From: Syngnathus acus
Taxonomy: Eukaryota > Chordata > Actinopteri > Syngnathiformes > Syngnathidae
Direction: 5' to 3'
NCBI RefSeq assembly: GCF_901709675.1
Contig: NC_051088.1
Coordinates: 13,185,693 to 13,249,692 of the forward strand
DNA: 64,000 bases
Position 1 is the stretch's first letter; each line of letters begins with the position of its first letter. The notes below the pieces were generated by a model, which saw nothing but the letters and a program-made list of their open reading frames with translations, was not told the origin of the DNA and did not search any database. Both the position numbers and the translations under genes were made by a program. Positions 26,001-55,376 of the stretch are shown here, piece by piece.

Positions 26001-26653
26001 AAGATCAGCAAACATTTGTCACAGCATCTCTTCGAACCGGTCCTTTCCTGTTTATAAACCCAACTCATTTGTACCTAAATAACCGTCCCACTTTTTACAT
26101 TTTCGATTAGCTGATAACACAACGGAAAAATGTGATTTTCTTACATCCTCTGCCTTGGGGTCATTTGTGTGTCCCTTCCCTACAGGATGAGTTTTTTTTC
26201 CATCCCCTTCTCTCTCTTTCTACCCAGCTACACTAACCCTCCGCCCACTTTTCCCCCTCGCCACACCCCGCCCTCTTCCATAATGCTCAGGGTCTGGCAA
26301 AAACCCACACTCCCTGGCGTCCAAGCCTCCGCCCCCCATCACACTCTTTGCAGCCCGGCGCAACTAGAACACCGAGGAGGAAAGCTCTAACAAAAAAAGC
26401 TCCACTGTCTGTCAGATTAAAAACTCCCACTTAGCTCTGACCATGTCTGCCTATCATCTACTGGGAGCATTTTTTGCTGGACCAAGTGACGGCTTTGACT
26501 GCACGGCGCTTGGGGATTCAACCAACAATTGCAGATGGCACTTTGGAGATGAGTTTGTCCATTAGAGAACGCTTCTAGGCATCATCAATAAGGACAGTCG
26601 AGACCGGGGGGACCCCTGATGTTCGGTGGTGTGTCTTGCTCGTGGTGGACAGC

Positions 26654-41994
<15,341 letters not shown>

Positions 41995-44635
41995 TGACGT
42001 GACGGCGACGGAGGGCACCGCCGGCGAGGGACGGTTTCTGACACCAAAGGGATGACTGACGGCGCGACTCGCGCGACGGCCTGTCCACTGTGTTTTACTG
42101 CTGCTGCCATGGAAACCACCTGCAGGCACTGTTTCACCTCCACGTCCAACTAATAGGCAGGATGGACAATTGGACCACAACTATCCCACCAGGGGCCTTT
42201 ATTACTAGTATGTTTGATTCCGGGTTTGCCCCCCCCCCCTCCGCCCTCTCCCCTCATCATTGGCGGCGGGTGGAGCTGTACACACACATGCGCACACATC
42301 GGCGGGCTGCCCCTTTCCACAGCCTCCATGTAATCAGGAGGAAAGACAACCCTGGCACAACAATGATGGCGACATTGTGGTGCACAACTTTTTCAGTTTG
42401 GATGCTATTTATCCCTGCCTCCGATCGAGCTCACATGTAATGAAGATATAATTATTTGACTCAAAGCGGAGGACAGGTGAGCGATGTCTGAGTTCTATTA
42501 GTTCTAGTGCTGTATTTACCGTAGATGACAGCTGTACGTTTTGTCTCCTAGCGCTCATACATAAATGTGCCAATTATTAACGCATAATCTATTTAGTCAA
42601 GACTTGCTGTACAGTATGTCGTGAGTAATTTGTAAGATTATACCTACAATTATTATCAGCAAAAAGTTATCAGTATTATACTGACTCTGGGGTAGCAAAG
42701 CTGTAGATGCGCAAGCAGTGAAATCAGCCTCGAATCTATCTTGGGAGTTTGGCCTTTCCAAGGGAGAAGGAGCTTTGAGATGGCAGCTGTTGCAACGCCA
42801 CTACATTGATTCTTCTTGCCCACGAGCCACTTTAAAGTACAAATTTGCCGTTGCGGCTCGTAAAATATTTTAGACAGAGGCTTGGAGCATGAATGTTGAA
42901 AGAAATGCAGAGGTTATAAGTAACAGCTGCCATCTCCACTAATTAAATCTAACTAGAATTTTTTTTTGCTTTTGCGTTTTTTTTTTTCCCTCACCAACAA
43001 GTGAGTGACTTAAATCTGACAGTAAATAATTTGTTTTTGTATCATATGTGCAATATCCTTGTACTGATTAGGAACACGCAAAGTGTCCCTAAGATTCGTG
43101 CGATTTGTTTGTTTGTTTTGTGTCATTATTTATTTTTGTTTTTCGGCCCCTCTCTGTCTAAATTAATGCTCGCTGCAGGCTCAGAGCCCTGGTGGAATGT
43201 CTAGTGATTTTTTTGCATGTACTGTTATTGATGTGAGGCTGTCCTCTGCACATTGTATAACAAATCAGTGTTACCATAGCAAGTTTTAAGTGCAATCATG
43301 TTCCCAAATGCAGACTTGTACTGAGAGTGGAAGTCTTCTGTTGTCCAGGTGATAAAGCAACTCCCCCCCCCCCCCTTATTTAGGAGTATATAAATACCTA
43401 CAAGGGGAAGATAGAGTGAGGAGGAATGTGTGTATATATTTTATTAAAGGAGTAGCTACTTCTTGGCCAGATATATTTTGCTGGATAAGCACATAAAATA
43501 ACCTTTCTTTTAATAATAAATGCAGTTGTACCGCAGAAATGTATACTGAACAAAGAAACTTGGAGTATGTAAAGAATAACTTTATACATTCGACAAATAA
43601 GAGTTTATTCTAGTGTGCACATTGGTAACAGTAGACGATTTGTTCCAATTATTCAGGTTGTACAGGTATATTAAGAGTCACGAAAAAAAATTCATGGCCA
43701 TCAATCAGGCTTTCACCTTCCTGATTCTCACATATCAGACAGGAGCTGAATGTTTCTTTCTATTGAGTTCCGTGTTTTGCTATGATTTGGACCCTCATGT
43801 CCCGTTCGTGTTTGGTGCGTGTCTACAGTCATTTCTTTGTGAAAAGGAACCCCAACAATGCACTGCATGGATCCAATGCATCACATGTCCTATTCACTGT
43901 GAGACGAATGGGGGGAGGATGGAGGAGATCAGCCTATCATAGAAACTGGCTTAGTTTTGTTTTTTATAGTTTGGAGTTTGCCAACGTTGCCGTGTTTTTT
44001 TTTTTTTTTCGTGTTAGGCTGGTTAATAATAAAGCTCGGCATGCATTTCATCAACAAAGCCATTGTGTGTACATTATAAACATAAAGAACGTTGCACTTC
44101 CTTAGCTGAGGGCTTTCGTTGTGTAAATATGAGATTTGGATGTGCAAACTGCTTGGATGGAGGATTTATCTTTACGAAGGTGTAAAGGGACCAAGTTGGT
44201 GGTTATATGATACTGTACATAGTGTGAATACGATCCATACTTTATTCTGATATCTGCAGTTTTGATCAGGATGTAAAAACATCCCCTCATAGAATGAGTG
44301 AGGGCTGAACATATCGATTGTCTCGGGAATCGACATTTGCTGTAGAGATCAAAAGCTGACTGTTAGAAAAGTTCGCTGCCATTTCCATCATGCTCCTTCC
44401 GTGCAGACATACACATACAACAACACCAGACAAATGAATCTTACCGCGAACTGTTCGTTCTGGTGTGAGACTCATTAAAAGAAGAAGGAAAAAAAAGAAA
44501 ATACAAGAATGGCCTCATTTATGTGTGCATTCTGTTTGTACAGTGAGTAGTGAGTCAGTAAGACCCCAGTTATTGTAAAACTTCAACTGTGACAATGTTG
44601 AGAACGCAAAATAAACAAATATATGACTTATGATA
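41995..44635 (+). other. iqsec1: iqsec1 3' UTR with two polyadenylation signals
   Basis: No coding frame follows the stop codon. AATAAA occurs at 44,028-44,033 and at 44,610-44,615; the second is followed by sequence of intergenic character. The stretch holds long pyrimidine and A/T runs (C-run 43,363-43,375; T-run 43,997-44,009) typical of a neuronal 3' UTR. The exact cleavage site is not known. Confidence 0.65.
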
Positions 44636-45667
44636 TGGCTTTTGTCATTTCTGCCTGCCCAACTTGACTGGTTTCTGTTACGCAGTTCAGTAGTCGGTAA
44701 TGTGTCGCAGCAGTCAGTGTGTTGGCTCGTGAGTGAACGATGGGTTCAAAAGAACGAATGTTTTCAGTGAACGAGAGTGATCGTTCTTTTTTCAGTTCAT
44801 ATGACTTCAACCAGTAGGTGTCAGTAATGCCCATTGAAGCTGGTGCCACCTCGCCGTAAAACAAAACAAAGAAGATAATGACGTAACTTCCCGTTCAAGT
44901 GAGGGAACGAATCCTGACTTTCCCGTTCGCGAACGAGGCAATGGGTCAACTGCCTTCCTTCCCGTGCATTAACGGATCAGTCAGTGAACGTGTTGCGTCT
45001 CTCTCCTGGCGTGAACTATGTAAGCCAGAATGTCGATTTACGATTTGCCAAGGAAAGAAAGAACCACTCACTGAAACACCACTTCTTTTATGCGCGTTTT
45101 CGCCAAGCTAACGGCTAACTTTATTGCATGAAGGGATGCGCCGTTATGCAACAACGGGGAGATTATGCTTCTCTTTGGGTAATCTTGATTTTATAACACT
45201 TATAGTAGTTTTTAAATAACGTGAATGCATATATACGCCTCAATATTGTTATCCGATATATCTACAGCAATTTCACATTAGATTGCTGGTTTGAAATTTA
45301 CTTTTATTATTATTTTTAATAAACATTTATGTTAAAACTTGTCTGGTGTTTAATTCCTTGATTTTATATTCGCCAATTAAAACATAAAAACTATTATTAC
45401 ATAAAAATATTATCATTTTAATAAACATTAAAACTTGTCTGGTGTTTTATTCCTTGTTTTTATTTTTTTGGGCATGAAAACAAAAATCGGACATTTGGTT
45501 AACTGCTTTATATGACAATATGTATGTGTTTTACGTTATGTAATATGTGTTGGTGTCCCCCAAAATAAAGAGCAAGTAGTCAAATACACATTCTTGACAC
45601 ATACAAAAAATGCATAAAGTTATTAGGTACACTCGAAAATGATGGTGTACCTAATGGAGTGTCCGTG

Positions 45668-45893
45668 TGACGTCACAGATCAAACAGCCAATCAGAAAGT
45701 GGGGGGTGAGGGCGGGTGTGGCACTTTTCACTTTCAGTTAAGCTTTGGCCATGATTTTTCCCTAATGAACTGGCCTGTTATTAGGTACACTTGAAAATGG
45801 CGGTGTACCTAATGGAGTGTCCCAAGTGACGTCACAGATCAAACAGCCAATCAGAAAGTGGGGGTGAGGGCGGGTGTGGCACTTTTCACTTAA
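45668..45893 (+). promoter_or_regulatory. Duplicated promoter-like module: CRE, CCAAT and GC/CACCC box
   Basis: The full CRE TGACGTCA is at 45,668-45,675 and again at 45,827-45,834. Each is followed by CCAAT (45,688-45,692 and 45,847-45,851) and by a GGTGAGGGCGGGTGTGG block, all at equal spacing. The neighbouring palindromes 2 to 4 carry AAAATGGCGG, the YY1 consensus. These are textbook promoter elements inside a mobile-element core; activity is inferred. Confidence 0.5.
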
Positions 45894-45895
45894 AC

Positions 45896-46097
45896 CAAGG
45901 GTGTCGACCTCCAGTCCTCGAGGGGCCGCGTTCCAATATGTTTTCCAAGTTACCCTCGTTTAACACACCTGCGTGAAAAGATTTTGGTCATTTCACGTTC
46001 TGCAGGAGCTAAAACTTTTCACGCAGGTGCACTTAACGAGGGGACCTTGGAAAACATGTTGGAATGCGGCCCCAAGGACTAGAGCTTGACACCTGTG
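45896..46097. mobile_element. Hairpin hAT MITE of about 200 bases
   Basis: The left half (AGGGTGTCGACCTCCAGTCC ...) and right half (... GACTAGAGCTTGACACCTGTG) are inverted copies for nearly the whole length and include CACCTGCGTGAAAAG on both sides. A 5'-truncated copy of the right half recurs at about 46,182-46,330. The terminal sequence matches the hAT end at 38,089. Confidence 0.7.
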
Positions 46098-47822
46098 ACC
46101 TTTGACCATATTTCCCTAATAAAGTGGCCTGTTATTAGGTACACTTGAAAATGGCGGTGTACCTAATGGAGTGTCCGTGTTATTCCCTCGTTATGTGCAC
46201 CTGTGTGAAAAGTTTTAGCTCCTTATGAACGTGAAAGTGACCAAAAACTTTTCACGCAGGTGCGCTTAACGAGGGACTCTTGGAAAACATGTTGGAATGC
46301 GGCCCCGAGGACTAGAGCTTGACACCTGTGACCTTTGACCATGATCTTTCCCTAATAAAGTGGCCTGTTATTAGGTACACTTGAAAATGGCGGTGTACCT
46401 AATGGAGTGTCCAAGAAAGTGTAGTGAACGATTCGGTGAACGATTCTTTTGAACAAATATTTTGAGTGAACCGATTCTAAAGATTCAGTTCACTTAATAA
46501 CTGGAATGCACATTACTAGTACAAAAGAGTGCAGACGGCCGTGGCTTGACAGTTCGAAATAGCCGACTGGTTAGTGGCACGGACTCTTGCTCGGTAAGAA
46601 CTCGATATCGGGTGTGAGATTTTACCTAAATGTGCTTTTATTGTGCAATTAACCCTTTTTTTATTTTTTATTTTATTTTTCTACCTCGTGTAGTGTACCT
46701 ATTGCAGTGTCCATGAGGTGTACCTACACATATTGTCATATAAAGCAGTTAACCAAATGTCTGATTTTTATGTTTTAATTGGCGAATATGAAAACAAGGA
46801 ATAAAACACCAGACACGTTTTAACATAAATGTTTATTAACAATAATAATAAAAGTAAATTTCAAACCAGCAATAATGTGAAATTGCAGTAGATATATCGG
46901 ATAACAATATTTAGGCGTATATATGCATACACGTTATTTAAAAACTACTATAAGTGTTATAAAATCAAGATTACCCAAAGAGAAGCAATCTCCCCGTTGT
47001 TGCATAACGGCGCATCCCTTCATGCAATAAAGTTAGCCGTTAGCTTGGAGAAAACGCGCATAAAAGAAGTGGTGTTTCAGTGAGTGGTTCTTTCTTTCCT
47101 TGGCAAATCGTAAATCGACATTCTGGCTTACATAGTTCACGCCAGGAGGGAGACTCAACACGTTCACTGACTGATCCGTTGATGCACGGGAAGGAAGGCA
47201 GTTGACCCATTGTCTCGTTCGCGAACGGGAAAGTCAGGATTCGTTCCCTCACTTGAACGGGAAGTTACGTCATTATCTTCTTCGTTTTGTTTTACGACGA
47301 GGTAGCCCCAGCCTCAATGGGCATTACTGACACCTACTGGTTAAAGTCATATGAACTGAAAAAAGAACGAATCACTTTAGGAAGTGATTCGGTCACTCTC
47401 GGTCACTAAAACGATTCGTTCCTTTGAACGAATCGTTCACTCACGAGCCAACACTAGTGTAGGTGTATTATAGAAAGAAATGTGTGGATAACCGAGCCAA
47501 TTATTATTATTATTATTATTATATATAATTTTTTTTGTGGGGGGTTTGGTTGTATTGTTTGACGTATATGTTGTTCCCATGGGATGTTGTAATATAGAGA
47601 AAAATGTGTGCGTTGCCGTTGTCGACATTACCGTGTGTTTACTTGATTGTTTTTTGTCTGGTGTATTGCTTAGTTGTGTGTGTTATTGAAGTTTAAAAAA
47701 AAAAAAAAAAAGTGTGTGTGGGGGGGACGATTCGTTGAACGATTGTTTGAACGAATCTTTTGAGTGAACTGATTCTAAAGATTCAGTTTACTTAAAAGAA
47801 CTGGAATGCACATCACTAACAG

Positions 47823-48414
47823 CCGAAGATAGCGCCGGTGCGCCACCTGCAGGTTAAAAATAGACCTGTAACGTGACTGCATTACAAAACGTGCTCTTGC
47901 TGAACTGTCACGTTTTTCTTTTATCAAGTTTGGTTTGTATCTAAATTCCCATTACAAATAAATAATATAAGAAAGAGTGATCCCGATAAGTGATGTAGTG
48001 TAGTGCCTCCATACTAGGAAATGTGTGAGCGCCTCATTGGCCCTCTTCTTTTTTTTGAAAAAGATAAACTCTTATCTCATCCGAGCAGAGGGATTCCCAT
48101 CATCGGGCCACTCGTCATACTAAAACACATCAGAGCTGAATATTCAGTATTTAACTTCTCAGTGCAATGCTGGCCTGGACGAATAAATAAGAAGAATTCA
48201 AGGATGTCGACAGCACAGAGATCAGGAGAAATCGCACTGGTGATTTGTCCGTGAAAGGTTGGTTTACTTCTGTTTGATTTACTTTTGGCTTTACCACCTA
48301 AAATTTCAGAAGGCCTCATACATAACCTGTGAATTCTGTCTACTCTTAAAATGTTGATTTGTGATGCTTGCTTAAAATGGTTTAATATCCATTGCTAAGG
48401 CCTAGGAAATACAC
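47823..48414. other. Intergenic, no feature recognised
   Basis: No gene-like frame. A non-coding 5' exon of gp9 may lie in this general region, because the gp9 coding exon begins at a splice acceptor, but I cannot place it. Confidence 0.5.
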
Positions 48415-48890
48415 CCTTAAAACTGCCTTGTTTAAAATTCCACTTTGAAACTATAACCCAGGTTTGAAGCAGAGAATTGAAATCCTACACTAATATTAAT
48501 TCCTAACCCTAATTTGAAACTTTAAAACCTGAACCTACTTAAAAACCCTACCCTATCCCCAAAATTGAAACCTTAGTTTAAAACCCCAACTCTAGTTTTA
48601 AACATTCCTTTCAATCCCTGATCTTACTTTAAAACCCTACTTTGAAGCCCAAGGTTGAAACCCTAACCCTAGTATTGTATTAAACCCTACTTTGAAACCC
48701 TAACCCTAGTTTTAAACCCAACTTTAAAACCCTAGATCTAGTTTAAAACCCTACTTTGAGACTCTAGCCTAATTTTGAACCCCTACTTTAAAACCCTAAC
48801 CCTAGTTTGAAACCCGAGATGAGTTTGAAACCTTACTTTGAACCTTAAACTGAGTTTGAAACTCTACTGTAATTCTAACTACTTTTTGGG
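48415..48890. repeat. Degenerate minisatellite built on AAACCCTAACCCTAGTTTG
   Basis: About 475 bases of imperfect repeats of units like CCCTACTTTGAAACCCTAA and CCCTAGTTTTAAACCC. CCCTAA and CCCTAG words recur many times. Units vary in length and sequence. The array contains the vertebrate telomere C-strand hexamer only as isolated pairs, so it is not a true interstitial telomere array. Confidence 0.85.
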
Positions 48891-49355
48891 GACACCCATG
48901 TTTATCAGACGTGCCATTTTATTCTTGTGTGTGTTCTGAAAGGCTCTTTGTTACGACTACATCAAGATATCCATCCATTCATCCATTTGATTGTATTCAA
49001 CACAACAATGAGTTATGCCAACCTATCTTTGTAGATTGCTTTTCTTCCTGCACATTTTGAATATGCACTGAGCAAGTTGCAGACAAACTCCAATTTACAT
49101 ATGTGTAAATTGCTTCATTTCTGACAGGTGTCCTGTAAATGAGATTCTTTAAAGCCTTACTTCTGATAAAAAGTGGGCAGAATGCAGCTTGTAACAAAAA
49201 TACTCTCGTGAAAGTACATGTGTTGCATTAAAGCTATTTTGATGAGTATAATTGCCCACAAATGTTGAATCCAGCTCTTTTGAAACTGAAATTGTCTATG
49301 TTCCACATTTCTGTTGTGCTATGAATTTGTTCATTCAGTTTTGTTATCTTTCAGG

Positions 49356-50087
49356 ATGCTCTCTGGTGCGGTACTAGCACACCTCTTGTTCTGGGCCGCA
49401 CTGCACACCGCACCGGCTCTTGGTCAGGCCTGTCTGTGCACAACCCTCCAGCCTGCTGGTTTGCTCGTCAACTGCACCTTTCCTGACCTCAGGGAGTTGC
49501 CTCCTCTGCCATCAGACACCACGGAGCTCCTTGCGGAGGATATCGGCCTCATCACCATCCCCTCGGACCTGTTTGACAAAGCGCTGGGCCTTCAACGTGT
49601 GTCCCTTGCCAATAATCCTTTCCACTGTGACTGCGGCATTGAATACGTGAGGAACTGGCTGTTGCGGAACAGAGCTGCGGTCTCTCAGGAGCCCATATGC
49701 TTCAGTCCCAGCTCAGTGGCTCAGAAAGCTATCACAGAACTCACTGATGACTACTTTATCCCGTGCGCCCCAAGAGGTTGCGGTAGTATCGCCTCTGCTG
49801 CTGTGATGGGAGTAATGCTCAGCTGCCTCGTTGTTCTGCTTCTGTGGAGCCTGAGACTGGCCAAAAACTGCACCTTCACGCTTAACATTGAGGAAAGACA
49901 CTCGCGAGTCAAAGGTGACTCTTTGCATCCACTGCGGGTGAGACACAGGAGGAGGCTGTCAGCTGTCAATCAACATTTTCAGCTACTCACTGAGGATCTG
50001 GAAAGGCATCCTGTCAACATGGAGTTACTTCCACAGGTGCTTGATGTGTTGCAGAAGAAACACAATATTAAGATTAAGGCTATCTGA
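49356..50087 (+). CDS. gp9: Platelet glycoprotein IX-like protein with extended tail
   Basis: GPIX is a subunit of the GPIb-IX-V receptor for von Willebrand factor on platelets and fish thrombocytes. The frame from 49,356 gives 243 residues. Residues 1-24 look like a signal peptide (LAHLLFWAALHTAPALG). An N-terminal cysteine cap CLCTTLQPAGLLVNC has the GPIX spacing, longer than that of GPIb-beta. One leucine-rich repeat follows (about 45-88), then the C-terminal cap NPFHCDC...C115...C137. A transmembrane segment lies at about 145-166 and a 77-residue cytoplasmic tail follows. N39-C-T is a glycosylation sequon. The ATG lies one base after an acceptor (TTTCAG, 49,349-49,354), fitting an intron in the 5' UTR as in GPIX genes. 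Human GPIX is 177 residues with a tail of only a few residues, so the tail is unusual. GPIb-beta is the alternative; cap spacing and linkage to cnbp favour gp9. AATAAA lies at 50,156-50,161. Confidence 0.85.
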   Translation: MLSGAVLAHLLFWAALHTAPALGQACLCTTLQPAGLLVNCTFPDLRELPPLPSDTTELLAEDIGLITIPSDLFDKALGLQRVSLANNPFHCDCGIEYVRNWLLRNRAAVSQEPICFSPSSVAQKAITELTDDYFIPCAPRGCGSIASAAVMGVMLSCLVVLLLWSLRLAKNCTFTLNIEERHSRVKGDSLHPLRVRHRRRLSAVNQHFQLLTEDLERHPVNMELLPQVLDVLQKKHNIKIKAI

Positions 50088-50155
50088 GGCACCTATTGGA
50101 AGACATTTCATGAAAACTACACTACAAAAGTTCAAAAAGAAGACTCTCCTATAAT

Positions 50156-50161
50156 AATAAA
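50156..50161 (+). other. gp9: gp9 polyadenylation signal
   Basis: AATAAA lies 69 bases after the gp9 stop codon, implying a very short 3' UTR. Confidence 0.7.
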
Positions 50162-50376
50162 GATGGAATCATTTGAATTATAAATTTGAGATGTTCCATT
50201 ATTTTCTTGTACTTTAAGGCAGTCCATTCTAAACTATGAACTGATCCCTGAGTTCATGTAAATTATTTAAAGTCAGAAAATGTATTTGCAATGCGTGTCC
50301 TATCGTGGCATTCTGATTACTATTGTGTTTGTAGGATATGAATTAAGCAGGAACAAAAGATTATTCATCCTACGGG

Positions 50377-50512
50377 GGTGGCCATTTTGCCACTTGCTGT
50401 CGACTAAAAATGACATCGCAAGTGCCTCAGGGCTCATTTTGCAAACGTCACATTACCAAACTTTAGGCTCTGTGATGTCTTTCCGTCGACAGCAAGTTGC
50501 AAAATGGCCACC
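50377..50512. mobile_element. Short hairpin MITE between gp9 and hdhd5
   Basis: Arms 50,377-50,404 and 50,485-50,512 are inverted copies with 27 of 28 bases matching (GGTGGCCATTTTG ... CTGTCGAC), with further weaker pairing inside. No frame is present. The element lies in the gap between the converging 3' ends of gp9 and hdhd5. Confidence 0.8.
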
Positions 50513-50548
50513 GACCTAAGTGGATAGAAACGGGTGGATTTTGCTTGC

Positions 50549-50554
50549 TTTATT
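50549..50554 (-). other. hdhd5: hdhd5 polyadenylation signal
   Basis: TTTATT on the plus strand is AATAAA on the minus strand. It is the only clear signal below the hdhd5 stop codon (51,308) and implies a 3' UTR of about 750 bases. Confidence 0.6.
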
Positions 50555-51307
50555 CATATTCGACAAACTCAATATTAATCAGCATACCGTGTTTAGTCTA
50601 GTAAGGCGCATAGAACATAAAGAAAATTTTGGAGCTCCATCGTTCATTTCATAGCAGATAATTACAGGTCCATATGGCTGATGAAAGATTACACTCGTTT
50701 GCAATGATTGCGTATATTTTTTCGAGTTACTCTATTTACAATGAAGAAAACATTACAAATGGTCAAATATGGATAACAAAGTGAAGTTTTGATGTTAAAG
50801 GTAGGGTTCGCGTGTAACTGAACAGGTAACATGAGACAAAGATAAAAATACTGGTCAAGTCTCTTTCCTAAGTGTGCACAATGCAAAACTACTCGGGGAC
50901 AATATTGCACAGCCAACAGTTTGTTCATACAGTACAGGTGATCATGCATAGATTTTTAGGGGTTAAAACATGTAAACAATTGTAGTGCTATGCTCAAAGG
51001 TGGCCTCAACAATGGTCCAATGCTTGATAAAAACAGTAAACTCTTGTAACAAATATACGATGATCTCAGGTTTTTTAGTGCCAACATCAATGTGGACTAA
51101 AAAATATTGAATAGAGTAAAACAAGGCAGTTCCATTAAAGAAAACCAGGCAACTATCACAAAAGCCAGATATCAGCTTACTGCAATAGAAGCATTTTTTT
51201 TTTTTTCCTATTCGGCCCACTTCTGAGAGTTTCAAACCCTCGGTGGTGGTTAAACAACGTCCACAGTGAAACACGGGCGGGAGTCTACCCTCCCTTAATC
51301 TCGTTCT

Positions 51308-54709
<3,402 letters not shown>

Positions 54710-54713
<4 letters not shown>

Positions 54714-54907
54714 TTCCCGACCGTCTTGCTGAGCCAGAAAATCGGTTGAGCCCGAACGAGCCGGCTGGGTCCAGCCCCTTGTTTTCCTCCTCTGACGTTC
54801 TCTGCTCTAATGTGACTGGGCGAGGGCCCTGTGGCGTCACATGACGCATTATGATCCAAGCAGGAGTAGGATGCAGTCTTGAAAAAAACCGCTGCCATTT
54901 TAGACAC
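54710..54907 (-). promoter_or_regulatory. hdhd5: Upstream ORF overlapping the hdhd5 start as ATGA
   Basis: A 65-codon frame (start MSKMAAVFFKTASY) on the minus strand ends with TGA at 54,712-54,710. That stop overlaps the hdhd5 ATG at 54,713-54,711. If the mRNA begins upstream of 54,907 this could couple termination to restart at hdhd5. The peptide resembles no family I know. Confidence 0.35.
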
Positions 54908-55376
54908 CGAGGTGAAAACACTACGAGTCTTGTTTTCTAAAGCAACGGATCACAAAAGATCGTCACACAAACGCTTCCTACTATTATCTGTGTAATTTCA
55001 CGTCCATGCTTTAGTCACATAGCGGGATTTCCTTGCAGCGATTCCTTGCGTGCGTTCTACTGTGCCTCCACTCGGGTTCTCCATTTTACTGCTTCGATGG
55101 TGCTGCGCGCTTCTCATTTGCCGCATGGGATGAAATTTGACAGGGAAACCTGAGCTGATCTGTCAACACGCTACATGGTCATCTTTCGAGTTGTATTGAG
55201 CTTCTTGCGGGCGAATGTGATTGCACCTAAAATGATACATGCAAAATGTACTGTGCTAAAGGTTTCACCAAGTTTCGAAGGTGTAGCATAACCGAACATA
55301 AAGCTCAGCAAAAGAGGTAAAACATGGCAATTAGCCAAAGAAGTTAATAAAACAACTCAAAGAATTCAGACATCAT
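54908..55376. other. Gap between hdhd5 promoter and cnbp 3' end
   Basis: About 470 bases between the hdhd5 5' region and the end of the cnbp transcript. It presumably contains the hdhd5 promoter. No TATA box or repeat was recognised. Confidence 0.5.

Larger units (their letters stand above)
11418..26618. other. 15 kb non-coding interval (probable iqsec1 intron)
   Basis: No coding exon was recognised on either strand. It holds scattered simple repeats, a diverged dispersed repeat ending in (CATC)n at 12,955-13,092, CA/TG runs at 18,566, 19,028 and 21,462, an exact 30-base duplication at 23,023, and homopolymer runs (C-runs near 21,207 and 25,678; A-run near 23,807). GGGCAAACTGGCTGCC at about 12,376 resembles a hAT end but was not followed up. 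Further leader exons in this interval cannot be excluded. Confidence 0.55.
45620..46412. repeat. Four copies of a 45-base palindrome with GGTACAC / GTGTACC arms
   Basis: Copies lie at 45,620-45,664, 45,778-45,822, 46,132-46,176 and 46,368-46,412, with a partial fifth near 46,692-46,712. Each can form a hairpin: ATTAGGTACAC, a loop around GAAAATGGCG, then GTGTACCTAAT. Spacing is irregular (158, 354 and 236 bases), because other duplicated segments lie between copies. Confidence 0.9.
44717..47822. mobile_element. Compound inverted-repeat element of hAT-like pieces
   Basis: A left arm (about 44,717-45,528) and a right arm (about 46,729-47,456) are inverted copies of one sequence. Both outer ends read TGTTGGCTCGTGAGTGAACG from outside in. 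Each arm carries an apparent 70-codon frame that differs at only three residues between arms; I regard it as non-coding. A matching 3' end (GATTCTAAAGATTCAG ... TGGAATGCACATYACTA) occurs twice, at about 46,430-46,517 and 47,728-47,820. Ends of the type TAGTG...CACTA fit non-autonomous hAT elements. The core (45,530-46,728) is made of duplicated palindromes listed separately. No transposase is present and no convincing 8-base target duplication was found. Confidence 0.7.

Noticed and set aside
44899-45111. 70-codon frame repeated on the opposite strand at 47,040-47,252
   Set aside because: Duplication follows from the inverted repeat arms; no similarity to a transposase or other family, so it is not called as a gene.
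48415-48890. Interstitial telomere
   Set aside because: CCCTAA occurs only in isolated words between other units, not as a head-to-tail hexamer array.
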